Shown here piece by piece: positions 29,995 through 37,727 of a stretch of DNA of 64,000 nt. Numbering within the stretch: position 1 is the first letter of the stretch; every line of letters begins with the position of its first letter. The stretch is from contig JALHQH010000060.1 in the NCBI GenBank assembly GCA_022842065.1, positions 7,186 through 71,185 of the forward strand. The letters are read 5' to 3'. A program made the translations under genes and the position numbers. The DNA comes from Caldilineaceae bacterium. GTDB lineage: Bacteria; Chloroflexota; Anaerolineae; Caldilineales; Caldilineaceae. The notes under the pieces were generated by a model that was not told the origin of the DNA, did not search any database, and saw only the letters and a program-made list of their open reading frames with translations.

Positions 29995-30699
29995 ATGCGA
30001 TCTGATATTTCACGTTTTATAGAGCAATGGTGTTTTATAGTGCCGATTGTCTTACTATTAATCATGGCCGGCTGTACCACCCAATTCTCAACGGGCCGAT
30101 CAGCCGTTGCGGCCAATCCACCAACGCCGCCTGTGGTCACTGGCACGCAACGTGTCTTAATTCCCACCCCAAGCGTCGCACCAGCTGCGACAGTGACGGC
30201 CACAACCAGCAGCAATTCCCTCTCCCCTGCACAGGCTCAATTGTTGGCCGCGCATCCAGCCAAAGGGGTTGCCCCGGAGCTACAGAACGAAACCTGGCTC
30301 AATTCGTCACCCCTGGCTCTAGCCGATCTACGCGGCAAAGTAGTGATCGTCGAGTTTTGGACCTTTGGCTGTATTAACTGTCAACGTGTGATCCCCTATG
30401 TGCGCACATGGCATGAAAAATATCACGATGAGGGGCTGGTGATCATTGGCGTGCATACGCCTGAATTTGCCTATGAACGGGAGCTGACCAACGTCCAAAA
30501 TGCGGTTGAGAACTTGGGCGTAACCTGGCCGGTGGCCATTGACAATGAGTGGAAAAGTTGGCGTGCCTATGCAAATCGTTATTGGCCGGCCGCTTATTTG
30601 ATTGATAAAGCGGGTAATATTCGTCACCTGGCGATTGGGGAAGGCCGCTATGAATATACTGAGTCGGTGATTCAAGCACTACTGGCTGAGCCCCTGTGA
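29995..30699 (+). CDS. Thioredoxin-like (TlpA/DipZ-type) lipoprotein
   Basis: A 234-residue membrane-anchored thiol-disulfide protein. A hydrophobic signal ends in the lipobox LIMAGC with lipidated Cys27. A Ser/Thr/Pro linker follows to about residue 75. The thioredoxin fold begins near 90 with the redox pair WTFGCINCQ (Cys126 and Cys129) and the cis-Pro region WPAAYLIDKAGNI. The WTFGCINC form with a Thr-Phe-Gly lead resembles the C-terminal domain of DipZ and stand-alone redoxins. It probably reduces disulfides or supports cytochrome maturation outside the membrane. AGGAG is 8 nt before the ATG. It is monocistronic. Confidence 0.87.
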   Translation: MRSDISRFIEQWCFIVPIVLLLIMAGCTTQFSTGRSAVAANPPTPPVVTGTQRVLIPTPSVAPAATVTATTSSNSLSPAQAQLLAAHPAKGVAPELQNETWLNSSPLALADLRGKVVIVEFWTFGCINCQRVIPYVRTWHEKYHDEGLVIIGVHTPEFAYERELTNVQNAVENLGVTWPVAIDNEWKSWRAYANRYWPAAYLIDKAGNIRHLAIGEGRYEYTESVIQALLAEPL

Positions 30700-30726
30700 A
30701 AGTGATTTGCGCGCATTTCGAGCCGC

Positions 30727-30756
30727 TTGACAAGCAGGGCAGCTTCCGTCTAAAGT
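30727..30756 (+). promoter_or_regulatory. Sigma-70 promoter of rhaM
   Basis: TTGACA (30727-30732), 18 bp, TAAAGT (30751-30756). It predicts a leader of about 117 nt before the rhaM start. Confidence 0.65.
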
Positions 30757-30879
30757 AGCAGTCACTATTATAAAACGCGAGGGTTTGTTCATCGTGGTGA
30801 TGTGGTCGATGGCGAAGATACGCTAGCCCGCTATGAACTGGATCTTTCTTTACAGCAACCGAAGCGAAAGGAAAACGTC

Positions 30880-31203
30880 ATGCAACGTTATGGACAAGTG
30901 CTTGGCATCAAGCCGGAAAATCTGGCCGAGTATAGTCGGCTTCACGCTGCGGTTTGGCCTGGCGTGCTCAAGACGATCCACGCCTGCAACATCCGCAACT
31001 ACTCGATCTTCCACAAAGACAACCTGCTCTTTGCCTACTTTGAGTATATTGGCGATGACTTTGCCGGCGATATGGCCAAAATGGCTGAAGACCCGGTGAC
31101 GCAGGAATGGTGGAGCGTCTGCGTGCCGCTCCAAGATCCGCTGCCCACCCGCGCCGAAGGCGAATGGTGGGCCAACATGAACGAAGTCTTTCATACCGAA
31201 TAA
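30880..31203 (+). CDS. rhaM: L-rhamnose mutarotase
   Basis: A 107-residue dimeric alpha/beta barrel enzyme that interconverts alpha and beta anomers of L-rhamnose, feeding rhamnose isomerase. The family blocks are intact: LAEYSRLHAAVWPGVLKTI with the catalytic His, NYSIF, LLFAYFEY, and DPVTQEWWSVC near the C-terminus. An upstream extension of 26 codons exists, but AAAGGA at 7 nt before this ATG and the usual family length fix the start. No rhaABD genes are in the window. The other rhamnose-linked gene is the RmlC-like one 5 kb upstream. Confidence 0.93.
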   Translation: MQRYGQVLGIKPENLAEYSRLHAAVWPGVLKTIHACNIRNYSIFHKDNLLFAYFEYIGDDFAGDMAKMAEDPVTQEWWSVCVPLQDPLPTRAEGEWWANMNEVFHTE

Positions 31204-31211
31204 ATTAGATG

Positions 31212-31276
31212 CAGCGCTTGTGTAACGCAATTTGTCGGGGCATGATGCCCCGACAAATTGCGTTACACAAGCGCTG
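31212..31276. terminator. Perfect 31-bp inverted repeat between convergent genes
   Basis: Arms 31212-31242 and 31246-31276 are exactly complementary around a 3-base loop. It lies between rhaM and lnt, which converge, so it could act as a two-way terminator. Its length and perfection also suit a mobile palindromic element. Confidence 0.7.
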
Positions 31277-31282
31277 TAATTG

Positions 31283-32818
31283 TTATGTGGTGATGGCAGA
31301 TGCGTCACCGAGCGCAGAGATTTGCGGCGAGCGTTGCCGGCCTGTGATCACCGCCCACAGCACCATCACCAGCAAGCCTACCACCGTCAACCAGCCAAAG
31401 GCATCGCCAATGACGCTGTAGATGGTCGGCACATGGGCATGGACCGGCAATTGCGCGATCAGGACCCGTTCGCTCGTGGTAAAGTGATCCAAAGTGGTCG
31501 TAACCCGACCATATGGATCAATGGCCAGGGAAGTGCCATTCGAGGCCTGACGCAGAATTGCCGTGCCATTTTCAATCGCCCGGAAGATAGCCATCTCGGC
31601 ATGAATCTGGTTGATGGCTTGCCAATCATTGGCCCCAATCAGCAATAGATCCACCCCACTACGCCCTGCTTGCCGCAAATTCACCACAAAATCGGCATCC
31701 CAACAGATTACCGCCGACAGCAGACCAAACGGGGTCGCAACAGTTTGCAGTTTGCCATCTCCCAGCAAGGTGCCTTCCAGGAAATTGCCTCCATACTTCA
31801 CATGATCGAGCACCAGGTTGCCGGCAGGATCGGCGAGATAGAGGCGGTTTTCGGCTGGTCGTGCCGTATCGGCAAAAAATGTAAAGGTGGGCATTGCCAG
31901 GTAGATTCCTTCTTCCTCTGCCAACTGCTGCCCACGCGCCACCAGGGCCGTGACATCATCCGCCAAACCCAACACGGCCCCCTCCGGCCAGTTCACCAAC
32001 TGTGCGCCGGCCCGTGCCTCGCGCCGTGTGGCCGCTAAATATTCGTCGTGAATGGCAGCGGTTTGGGTGCGAAAGGCGGCCAGATCCTGTGTATAAAGTG
32101 CCATCACTTCACCGAGTGGTTTCGGCGCGATGGTAATCCCAGCCATGCGTACGGTCTGCGGGTCAGTTGGCGTTGACCACAATAGCCGCGCGTTGCCATA
32201 GGCCAGCACAATCAAGAAGATGGTGCCGTAAAGCGCAACCCCACGCCAGATCAGCTTTGGTTCAAAATGGCGTACCCAAGCCCAGTTAACCATCGTGGCA
32301 AACCAGTGCATCAGAAAGGTAATCCCCCAGATGCCCGTCACCGCGGCCAACTGGATCAGCGGCAGGTTATCGGCGTTGACATAAGCCGCTGCGCCAAAGC
32401 TACCCAACGGGCTGTTGGTCAGGTTGATAAATTCCCAAGCCGTGGCCGCCAGCGGGAAGACTAAGCTCCCGACCAATCCCGGTAAACGTGGGGTCAATAG
32501 CCGGTCAACGAGAAAGGGCAAGCTGCCCAACAAAATCTGCACGGCAAGCAAACCAGTGGAAAGCGGAAAGGGCATGGGGATCAGATCGGCACCGACATAG
32601 GCATTGACGGCAATTGAGCTGAACACCAGGAGTAGAAAACCGCGCAGCACCGGTTGGGTGCGCATAAAACGCAGCGCAAAGACCGTGGTCAACCACGCTG
32701 CCAGCGGGATCACCCACGGGCCAAAGACAAAGATGCCCAACAGTGCGCTCAGCACTAACCAAAGCAGTGACCACCGATCCACCAGTGGTTGGAGGAGTGG
32801 ATTTTTCGTTTTCATCAT
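31283..32818 (-). CDS. lnt: Apolipoprotein N-acyltransferase-like nitrilase
   Basis: A 511-residue membrane enzyme of the CN-hydrolase family that adds the third acyl chain to lipoproteins. The N-terminal ~215 residues contain seven or so transmembrane helices, followed by the nitrilase domain and one final helix. The catalytic triad is visible: Glu279 (NWPEGAV), Lys341 (DHVKYGG) and Cys372 (VICWDADF). A GTG two codons upstream is possible, but AAAGG is best spaced for the ATG at 32818. Several lipoproteins in this window would be substrates. Lnt is classically a diderm enzyme, so its presence here is worth noting for cell-envelope inference. Confidence 0.88.
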   Translation of the reverse strand: MMKTKNPLLQPLVDRWSLLWLVLSALLGIFVFGPWVIPLAAWLTTVFALRFMRTQPVLRGFLLLVFSSIAVNAYVGADLIPMPFPLSTGLLAVQILLGSLPFLVDRLLTPRLPGLVGSLVFPLAATAWEFINLTNSPLGSFGAAAYVNADNLPLIQLAAVTGIWGITFLMHWFATMVNWAWVRHFEPKLIWRGVALYGTIFLIVLAYGNARLLWSTPTDPQTVRMAGITIAPKPLGEVMALYTQDLAAFRTQTAAIHDEYLAATRREARAGAQLVNWPEGAVLGLADDVTALVARGQQLAEEEGIYLAMPTFTFFADTARPAENRLYLADPAGNLVLDHVKYGGNFLEGTLLGDGKLQTVATPFGLLSAVICWDADFVVNLRQAGRSGVDLLLIGANDWQAINQIHAEMAIFRAIENGTAILRQASNGTSLAIDPYGRVTTTLDHFTTSERVLIAQLPVHAHVPTIYSVIGDAFGWLTVVGLLVMVLWAVITGRQRSPQISALGDASAITT

Positions 32819-33041
32819 CGTCACCTTTCAAATCTAGGTAAGAGCGCCGCGAACATTGCGACGTACCCCGATCCTATCAGCCGCGGAGTCACACGGTACA
32901 GTGCCAAAGGTCATGGCCGGGGTCACCAGTCGGGATGACTGGGGGCATGTTGCCATTGCGTGCATCCCCAATTTTTGCAGCCAAGATCACCCTTTCCCGC
33001 ATCACACCCTTGCGCGGGGTGCGTCCCAATTTTGGGGGCTA

Positions 33042-33107
33042 ACGTCCCCGGCACAGGCGAAGGCTTGGTTCGTTAGCAGACGATTCACCCGCCTGTGCCG
33101 GGGACGT
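33042..33107. repeat. 18-bp perfect inverted repeat in a 459-bp spacer
   Basis: ACGTCCCCGGCACAGGCG (33042-33059) and its exact complement (33090-33107) flank 30 bp. Related GC-rich words (CCTTGCGCG, GGGACACACC) lie on both sides. No gene is supported in 32819-33277. Confidence 0.65.
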
Positions 33108-33277
33108 GGTGAACCGCACCCCTTTGCTGGGACACACCCCTTGCGCGTAAGCGACTTTATTGCGGACAGATTCTGTGGTAAAGTACAACGATTGTCCCCA
33201 TCACTTTTTGCGCCGGTCGCGCGGGGTGTTGCCAGTGCTCGACTCAACCGCAGTAACATTGGAAAGAACTGTAGACC

Positions 33278-34150
33278 ATGGAACTACGACTCCAGAACAA
33301 AATTGCCATTGTCACCGGTGCCGGGCGCGGGATCGGCAAAGGAATTGCCACCCGGTTGGTCCAAGAAGGCGCGACGGTGGTTATCGCTGACTATGCAACA
33401 GAAACGGCAACAGCCACGGCCCACGAATTGGCGCAAGCAGGAAGCACAACGTTGCCCTACACCATCGATATCAGCAACGTTTCCGCCGCCCAGCAGCTGG
33501 TGAACGATGTCGTCGCCCACTTTGGCCGCATTGACATTCTGGTCAACAATGCCGGTGTCACGCAGACCAAGCCGCTGCTCGATCTGAACGAGGGCGATTG
33601 GGATCGGGTGATGAATGTTAACCTGCGCGGCATGTTCTTCTGCCTGCAAGCGGTCGCCAACCAGATGTTAACGCAGATTCCCGCTGAGATCCGCGCCCAC
33701 TTGGGCCTTTCCGACGTGGTGAAGGTCAAAGCCGATACAGCGGGTGTGCCCCCTACTTTGGCCGCCAGCTATGGCAAAATCGTCAACATGGCCTCGATCT
33801 CCGGTCGCCGCGGACGCCCCTTGGCCGCCCACTATGCCGCCAGCAAAGCCGCCACCATGAGCGTCACCCAATCGGCCGCCTTGGCCCTGGCTCCCTACAA
33901 CATCAATGTCAACGCGGTTTCGCCCAGTGTGGTCGCCACCCCCATGTGGGATCAGATCGACGCCGAGCGTGGACAACTTTTCGGCAGCGCGCCGGGCGAA
34001 GCAATGCGTGCCTTTATCAACACGATTCCGCTCAAACGGGCCGGCACCCCAGGCGATATTGGCGGGGCAATTGCCTTCCTCTGCTCCAGCGACGCCGACT
34101 ATATCACCGGCCAGACGCTTAATGTTGACGGCGGTTATGAGATGGACTGA
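33278..34150 (+). CDS. SDR-family oxidoreductase, FabG-like
   Basis: A 290-residue classical short-chain dehydrogenase. The cofactor loop is TGAGRGIGKG, NNAG is present in ILVNNAGVTQT, and the catalytic Ser-Tyr-Lys appear in VNMASISGRRGRPLAAHYAASKAA. The C-terminal DYITGQTLNVDGGYEMD is typical. An insertion of about 25 residues (IPAEIRAHLGLSDVVKVKAD region) between beta4 and beta5 makes it longer than FabG. Asp in VIADYA after beta2 favours NAD over NADP. The substrate is likely a sugar or secondary alcohol, but that cannot be settled here. It is monocistronic. Confidence 0.88.
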   Translation: MELRLQNKIAIVTGAGRGIGKGIATRLVQEGATVVIADYATETATATAHELAQAGSTTLPYTIDISNVSAAQQLVNDVVAHFGRIDILVNNAGVTQTKPLLDLNEGDWDRVMNVNLRGMFFCLQAVANQMLTQIPAEIRAHLGLSDVVKVKADTAGVPPTLAASYGKIVNMASISGRRGRPLAAHYAASKAATMSVTQSAALALAPYNINVNAVSPSVVATPMWDQIDAERGQLFGSAPGEAMRAFINTIPLKRAGTPGDIGGAIAFLCSSDADYITGQTLNVDGGYEMD

Positions 34151-34189
34151 AAACAGATCAAAGATGACGCAGATTTGATCTGTAAGTAG

Positions 34190-34273
34190 TTCGACAACGT
34201 TAAATTATGTGCCTAGCTGGTCCGTGACCAGCTAGGCACATAATTTAACAACAACCAATTTAACGCTGTCGAA
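34190..34273. repeat. 84-bp nested palindromic element
   Basis: Outer arms TTCGACAACGTTAAATT and AATTTAACGCTGTCGAA differ by one base. Inside, a perfect 23-bp stem with a 5-base loop (CCGTG) spans about 34199-34249. It separates two genes on the same strand. Confidence 0.75.
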
Positions 34274-34316
34274 ATAGTCACAAAAAACGCGTTTGACTTA
34301 TCAACCATTGTGATTT

Positions 34317-34859
34317 ATGTTGGAACCTATGCACACATCTTTTCAAAGTGTTTTCCAAACTACCTTTCGACCCCACCAGGTTGACCCATCGGTTTTTGTG
34401 GCACCCCATGCCGTGATCGTGGGCGATGTCACGCTAGCGGCGGGCTGTAGTGTTTGGTTTCATGCGACGCTGCGCGGTGATGTCGAGCCGATTTGGATTG
34501 GCGCGAATAGTAACATTCAAGAAGGTGCAGTCCTCCACGTTGATCCCGGTTTCGCCGTCACCGTCGGCACAGGTGTGACGATTGGCCATCGGGCGATTGT
34601 ACATGGGGCCACGGTCCATGACCATGTGATTATCGGCATGGGCAGCACGCTGCTGAATGGCGCAGTGATTGGCAGTGATAGCATTGTCGGGGCCAATGCG
34701 CTGGTGACCGAGGGTAAAATTTTTCCACCGGGTTCGCTGATTCTGGGCAGTCCGGCCAAGGCGGTGAGATCGTTGACCGATGCCGAGATCGACCGCATCC
34801 GCCAGAGTGCCGCCACCTATGTACAGCGGGCGGCGGCTTTTAAAAGTATAACAGAGTGA
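34317..34859 (+). CDS. Gamma-class carbonic anhydrase family protein
   Basis: A 180-residue left-handed beta-helix protein. Hexapeptide repeats run from about 28 to 150. The three metal-ligand histidines of gamma carbonic anhydrases are in place: His74 (AVLHVD), His91 (TIGHRAIV) and His96 (IVHGATV). Conserved RGDVEPIWIGANSNIQEGA is also present. It resembles the short CamH/YrdA type without the acidic loop of the archaeal Cam enzyme, so activity is not guaranteed. TTGACT and TTATGT overlap the first codons, hinting that the mRNA starts at Met5 without a leader. No strong ribosome site precedes Met1. Confidence 0.9.
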   Translation: MLEPMHTSFQSVFQTTFRPHQVDPSVFVAPHAVIVGDVTLAAGCSVWFHATLRGDVEPIWIGANSNIQEGAVLHVDPGFAVTVGTGVTIGHRAIVHGATVHDHVIIGMGSTLLNGAVIGSDSIVGANALVTEGKIFPPGSLILGSPAKAVRSLTDAEIDRIRQSAATYVQRAAAFKSITE

Positions 34860-34953
34860 CCCCACCCGCGCCTAAGAGGCAAACGATCCCCAGCTTGCGG
34901 AGGGAATCTTGCCGAAACTTCAGTTCCCTCCCTTAGCAAGGGAGGGTTAGGGT

Positions 34954-35067
34954 CACTGCCATTAAGTTAAGCAGCGGAACGTGTACTCAGCGTCTCCAGA
35001 CGCTGAGTACGCCTTGACGGGCTGCGCATCTGGGGATGCGCACTACTCGCTTAACTTAATGGCAGTG
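34954..35067. mobile_element. 114-bp MITE-like element with 11-bp target duplication
   Basis: Perfect 19-bp terminal inverted repeats (34954-34972 and 35049-35067, outer bases CACTGCC/GGCAGTG) are flanked immediately by the direct repeat AGGGTTAGGGT at 34943-34953 and 35068-35078. Two inner hairpins are GTACTCAGCGTCT/AGACGCTGAGTAC and TGCGCATC/GATGCGCA. It codes for nothing. Direct repeat plus terminal repeats is the standard footprint of a transposed non-autonomous element. Confidence 0.75.
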
Positions 35068-35139
35068 AGGGTTAGGGTGGGGTTGCTTGATCGTTAAAGT
35101 AATAAAATGAACTAGCAACCATATGGAACAAAAAGCATT

Positions 35140-36528
35140 ATGGCAACTGAGATTGTAATGCCCAATCTGGGTTTTGATACCCAGGCCGCTCGCCTGATCG
35201 AGTGGCTAAAACAGCCGGGCGACACGGTGCAACGGGGCGATCTACTCGCCGTGATCGAATCAGATAAGGCGAATGTTGAGTTAGAAAGTGTTGCGGCCGG
35301 TGTGCTCCTGGAACAGTTGGTCGTAGCCGGTGATGAAGCAGCCGTCGGGGCCGTGATCGCCCGCATCGGAACCACGGCAGAGGCTGGGCAAGTTGCAACT
35401 GCCCCATCGCCAGTGACAGTATCAGCCACAGCCACAGCCGCCGCAAACGTCGCAGTCGAGGTAACCCCTATCGCCCGCAAGCTGGCGGCTGATAACGCCG
35501 TCGATCTGGCCGGCGTACAGGGTAGCGGTCCCCGCGGCCGCATTATGAAAGAGGATGTCGAAGCGGCAATGGCCGCCACGCCACAGGCAAGTAAATCGCC
35601 AACAATGAGCAATGGGTTACTCGCCCTGCCCAAGGTGCGCAAAGCGGCACGCGAAGCCGGGGTTGATCTAGCAGTCGTACCCGCCAGCGGGCCGAATGGC
35701 ATCACGACCGCAGCCGATCTGCAAAATTACCTGGCGAGTCAGGCGGCAGCGGTCCAGCCCACGGCCCCGGTTATTGCTGCGCCAGCACCAGCCGTCGCCC
35801 CCACCCCGGTGGTCGCACCCCAAGCAGCAACCACACCCACTGCGCCGACAGAGCGTGCCGGTGCCACCGCGATCCCCCTCAGCCGCATTCGCCAGATCAT
35901 CGGTAAGCGGATGGTGGAGAGCAAACGTGAAGCCCCGCACTTCTATGTCAGCGGCGAGTTTGATCTGGAAGCAGCGCTGGCGCGGCTCAAAACCATGCCG
36001 GATGGCGGCCCCGGCGTCAACAATCTGATCCAGTATCTGACGGTGCAGACCCTGGGCCGTGTCCCTGAACTCAACGCCACCTTTGAGGAAGAGACGATCT
36101 ACCAGTACAGCAGCGTCAATCTGGCCGTCGCCGTCGCCCGGGAAGCAGACTTGATTACGCCGGTGTTGCATGGCGCGGAGCGTTTCTCCCTGCAAGGCTT
36201 GAGCAGCGAAAGCCGGGCGCTGATCGGTCGCGCTCGCGCCAACCGCCTGCAACCCGATGACCTACAAGGTGGCACTTTTACGATCAGCAACCTGGGCATC
36301 GTGCGCCAGGTCGATCAATTTGTCGCGATCATCAACCCACCACAGGTCGCAATCTTGGCCGTCGGTGCAGTCAAACAGCGGCCCGTGGTGATCGACGGCG
36401 GCCTGCACATCCGCCACACCGTCCACTTGACCCTAAGCGGCGACCACCGCGCCATCGACGGTGCCCATCTTGGCCGCTTCATGGCCGCCTTCCAAACCGA
36501 ACTGGACAACTTTAGTCAAGGCAAATAA
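35140..36528 (+). CDS. pdhC: Pyruvate (2-oxo acid) dehydrogenase E2, dihydrolipoamide acyltransferase
   Basis: A 462-residue core subunit that transfers the acetyl group to CoA. An N-terminal lipoyl domain (1-78) has the lipoylation Lys43 in ESDKANVE. Two peripheral-subunit-binding domains follow in tandem: about 107-145 (TPIARKLAADNAVDLAGVQG) and about 161-199 (PKVRKAAREAGVDLAVVPAS). An Ala/Pro linker leads to the catalytic domain (about 240-462) with SGDHRAIDGAHLGRF, carrying the active His and Asp. One such binding domain is usual, so two is an oddity. E1alpha and E1beta follow on the same strand, but no E3 gene is in the window. Confidence 0.93.
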   Translation: MATEIVMPNLGFDTQAARLIEWLKQPGDTVQRGDLLAVIESDKANVELESVAAGVLLEQLVVAGDEAAVGAVIARIGTTAEAGQVATAPSPVTVSATATAAANVAVEVTPIARKLAADNAVDLAGVQGSGPRGRIMKEDVEAAMAATPQASKSPTMSNGLLALPKVRKAAREAGVDLAVVPASGPNGITTAADLQNYLASQAAAVQPTAPVIAAPAPAVAPTPVVAPQAATTPTAPTERAGATAIPLSRIRQIIGKRMVESKREAPHFYVSGEFDLEAALARLKTMPDGGPGVNNLIQYLTVQTLGRVPELNATFEEETIYQYSSVNLAVAVAREADLITPVLHGAERFSLQGLSSESRALIGRARANRLQPDDLQGGTFTISNLGIVRQVDQFVAIINPPQVAILAVGAVKQRPVVIDGGLHIRHTVHLTLSGDHRAIDGAHLGRFMAAFQTELDNFSQGK

Positions 36529-36530
36529 AA

Positions 36531-36609
36531 GGTAAAACGTAAAGCGTAAAACGTGATACGTCAATTCCTCCTTCACGTTTTACGTTTCACGCTTTACGTT
36601 TCACGTTTC
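36531..36609. repeat. Inverted repeat built from CGTAAAACGTGA-like words
   Basis: Repeats of ACGTAAA/CGTAAAACGTG on the left pair with CACGTTTTACG/TTTCACG on the right, forming a long imperfect hairpin between the E2 and E1alpha genes. It ends just before the E1alpha ribosome site. Confidence 0.75.
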
Positions 36610-36627
36610 ACAAACCACGAGGAAACA

Positions 36628-37602
36628 ATGGCTCAAGCACTCGATATTACGACACGACAAGCGATGTTGCGGCGCATGTTGGAGATCCGCATCGCTGAAG
36701 AAGAGATTCAAAAGATGTTTTTGCAGAACCTGATCCGCGGCACGACGCACCTTTGTGTAGGGCAAGAGGCTTGTTCGATCGGGATGGCGCACGCGATGGA
36801 AAAGGGTGACACCGTTACCTGCACCTATCGTGGCCACGGCCACGCGCTGGCCTTGGGCATGACTGTCAAAGCATTAATGGCCGAGATGATGGGCAAGGAG
36901 AGCGGGGCCTGTCGCGGCCGTGGCGGTAGTATGCACATGACTGATCAGACGATTGGGCTGTTGGGGGCTAACGCCATCGTCGGCGCACAGTTACCGATTG
37001 CCGTAGGCGCTGGACTAACCTACCAGGTTAAAGGGCTACCTCATGTCGCCGTCACCTTTTTTGGCGAGGGGGCAACCAACATTGGCGCGTTCCACGAAGC
37101 CGTTAATATGGCGGCGATCTGGAAGTTGCCGGTGGTCTTCTGCTGTGAAAACAATAAATATGGTGAATATAGCGCGCAACACAAAACCACGCCGGTCGCC
37201 GATATCGCCACCCGCGCCAAGGCGTATGATATTCCCGGCATTGTCGTCGATGGCCAGGATGCCGAAACTGTTTATGCCGAAGCCAAAGCCGCGCTCGACC
37301 GGGCGCGCCGGGGTGATGGACCGACCCTACTCGAATTCAAGACCTATCGCTACCGCGGCCACTCGCGTACCGACACCGGCCCCTACCGCCCTGCTGGCGA
37401 GTTGGAGGAATGGCAGCGCCGCGATCCAATCGACATCCTCAAGCTGCGCATGATCAGCGATGGCCAGCTCGACGAGACCGAGTTTGACGAAATGAAGGGT
37501 GCTGCGGAGCAACTGGTCTTCGATGCGATTGAATACGCCAAGGCGGAAGCTTATCCGCCCGTGGCCGCGTTGTGGGAAGATATTTATTATGAAAGCAAAT
37601 GA
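36628..37602 (+). CDS. pdhA: Pyruvate dehydrogenase E1 component, alpha subunit
   Basis: A 324-residue thiamin-diphosphate subunit that decarboxylates the 2-oxo acid. YRGHGHALALGM, SGACRGRGGSMHM and the ThDP/Mg motif GEGATNIGAFHEAVNMAAIWKLPVVFCCENN are present. RGHSRTD near the C-terminus is the phosphorylation-loop region of the family. Length and motifs fit the alpha2beta2 pyruvate/acetoin dehydrogenase type. The frame is open 75 nt upstream through repeat sequence, but AGGA 5 nt before this ATG and the family N-terminus decide the start. Its partner beta gene follows after a word-repeat spacer. Confidence 0.95.
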   Translation: MAQALDITTRQAMLRRMLEIRIAEEEIQKMFLQNLIRGTTHLCVGQEACSIGMAHAMEKGDTVTCTYRGHGHALALGMTVKALMAEMMGKESGACRGRGGSMHMTDQTIGLLGANAIVGAQLPIAVGAGLTYQVKGLPHVAVTFFGEGATNIGAFHEAVNMAAIWKLPVVFCCENNKYGEYSAQHKTTPVADIATRAKAYDIPGIVVDGQDAETVYAEAKAALDRARRGDGPTLLEFKTYRYRGHSRTDTGPYRPAGELEEWQRRDPIDILKLRMISDGQLDETEFDEMKGAAEQLVFDAIEYAKAEAYPPVAALWEDIYYESK

Positions 37603-37608
37603 AGACAT

Positions 37609-37690
37609 GAGACACGAGATACGAGATACCAGATAGGGTGGATACGCGCTGGTCTCGTGTCTCCTTGTCTCGTGTCTCGCATCTCCCTGT
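37609..37690. repeat. Inverted repeat built from GAGACACGAGATACGAGATA-like words
   Basis: GAGACACGAGATACGAGATA on the left is complementary to TCTCGTGTCTC units on the right. The hairpin lies between the E1alpha and E1beta genes. The same word family recurs at 63641-63683. Confidence 0.75.
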
Positions 37691-37727
37691 CTGCAAGATG
37701 TCTACAAAATAAAAGAGAGCCATCATT

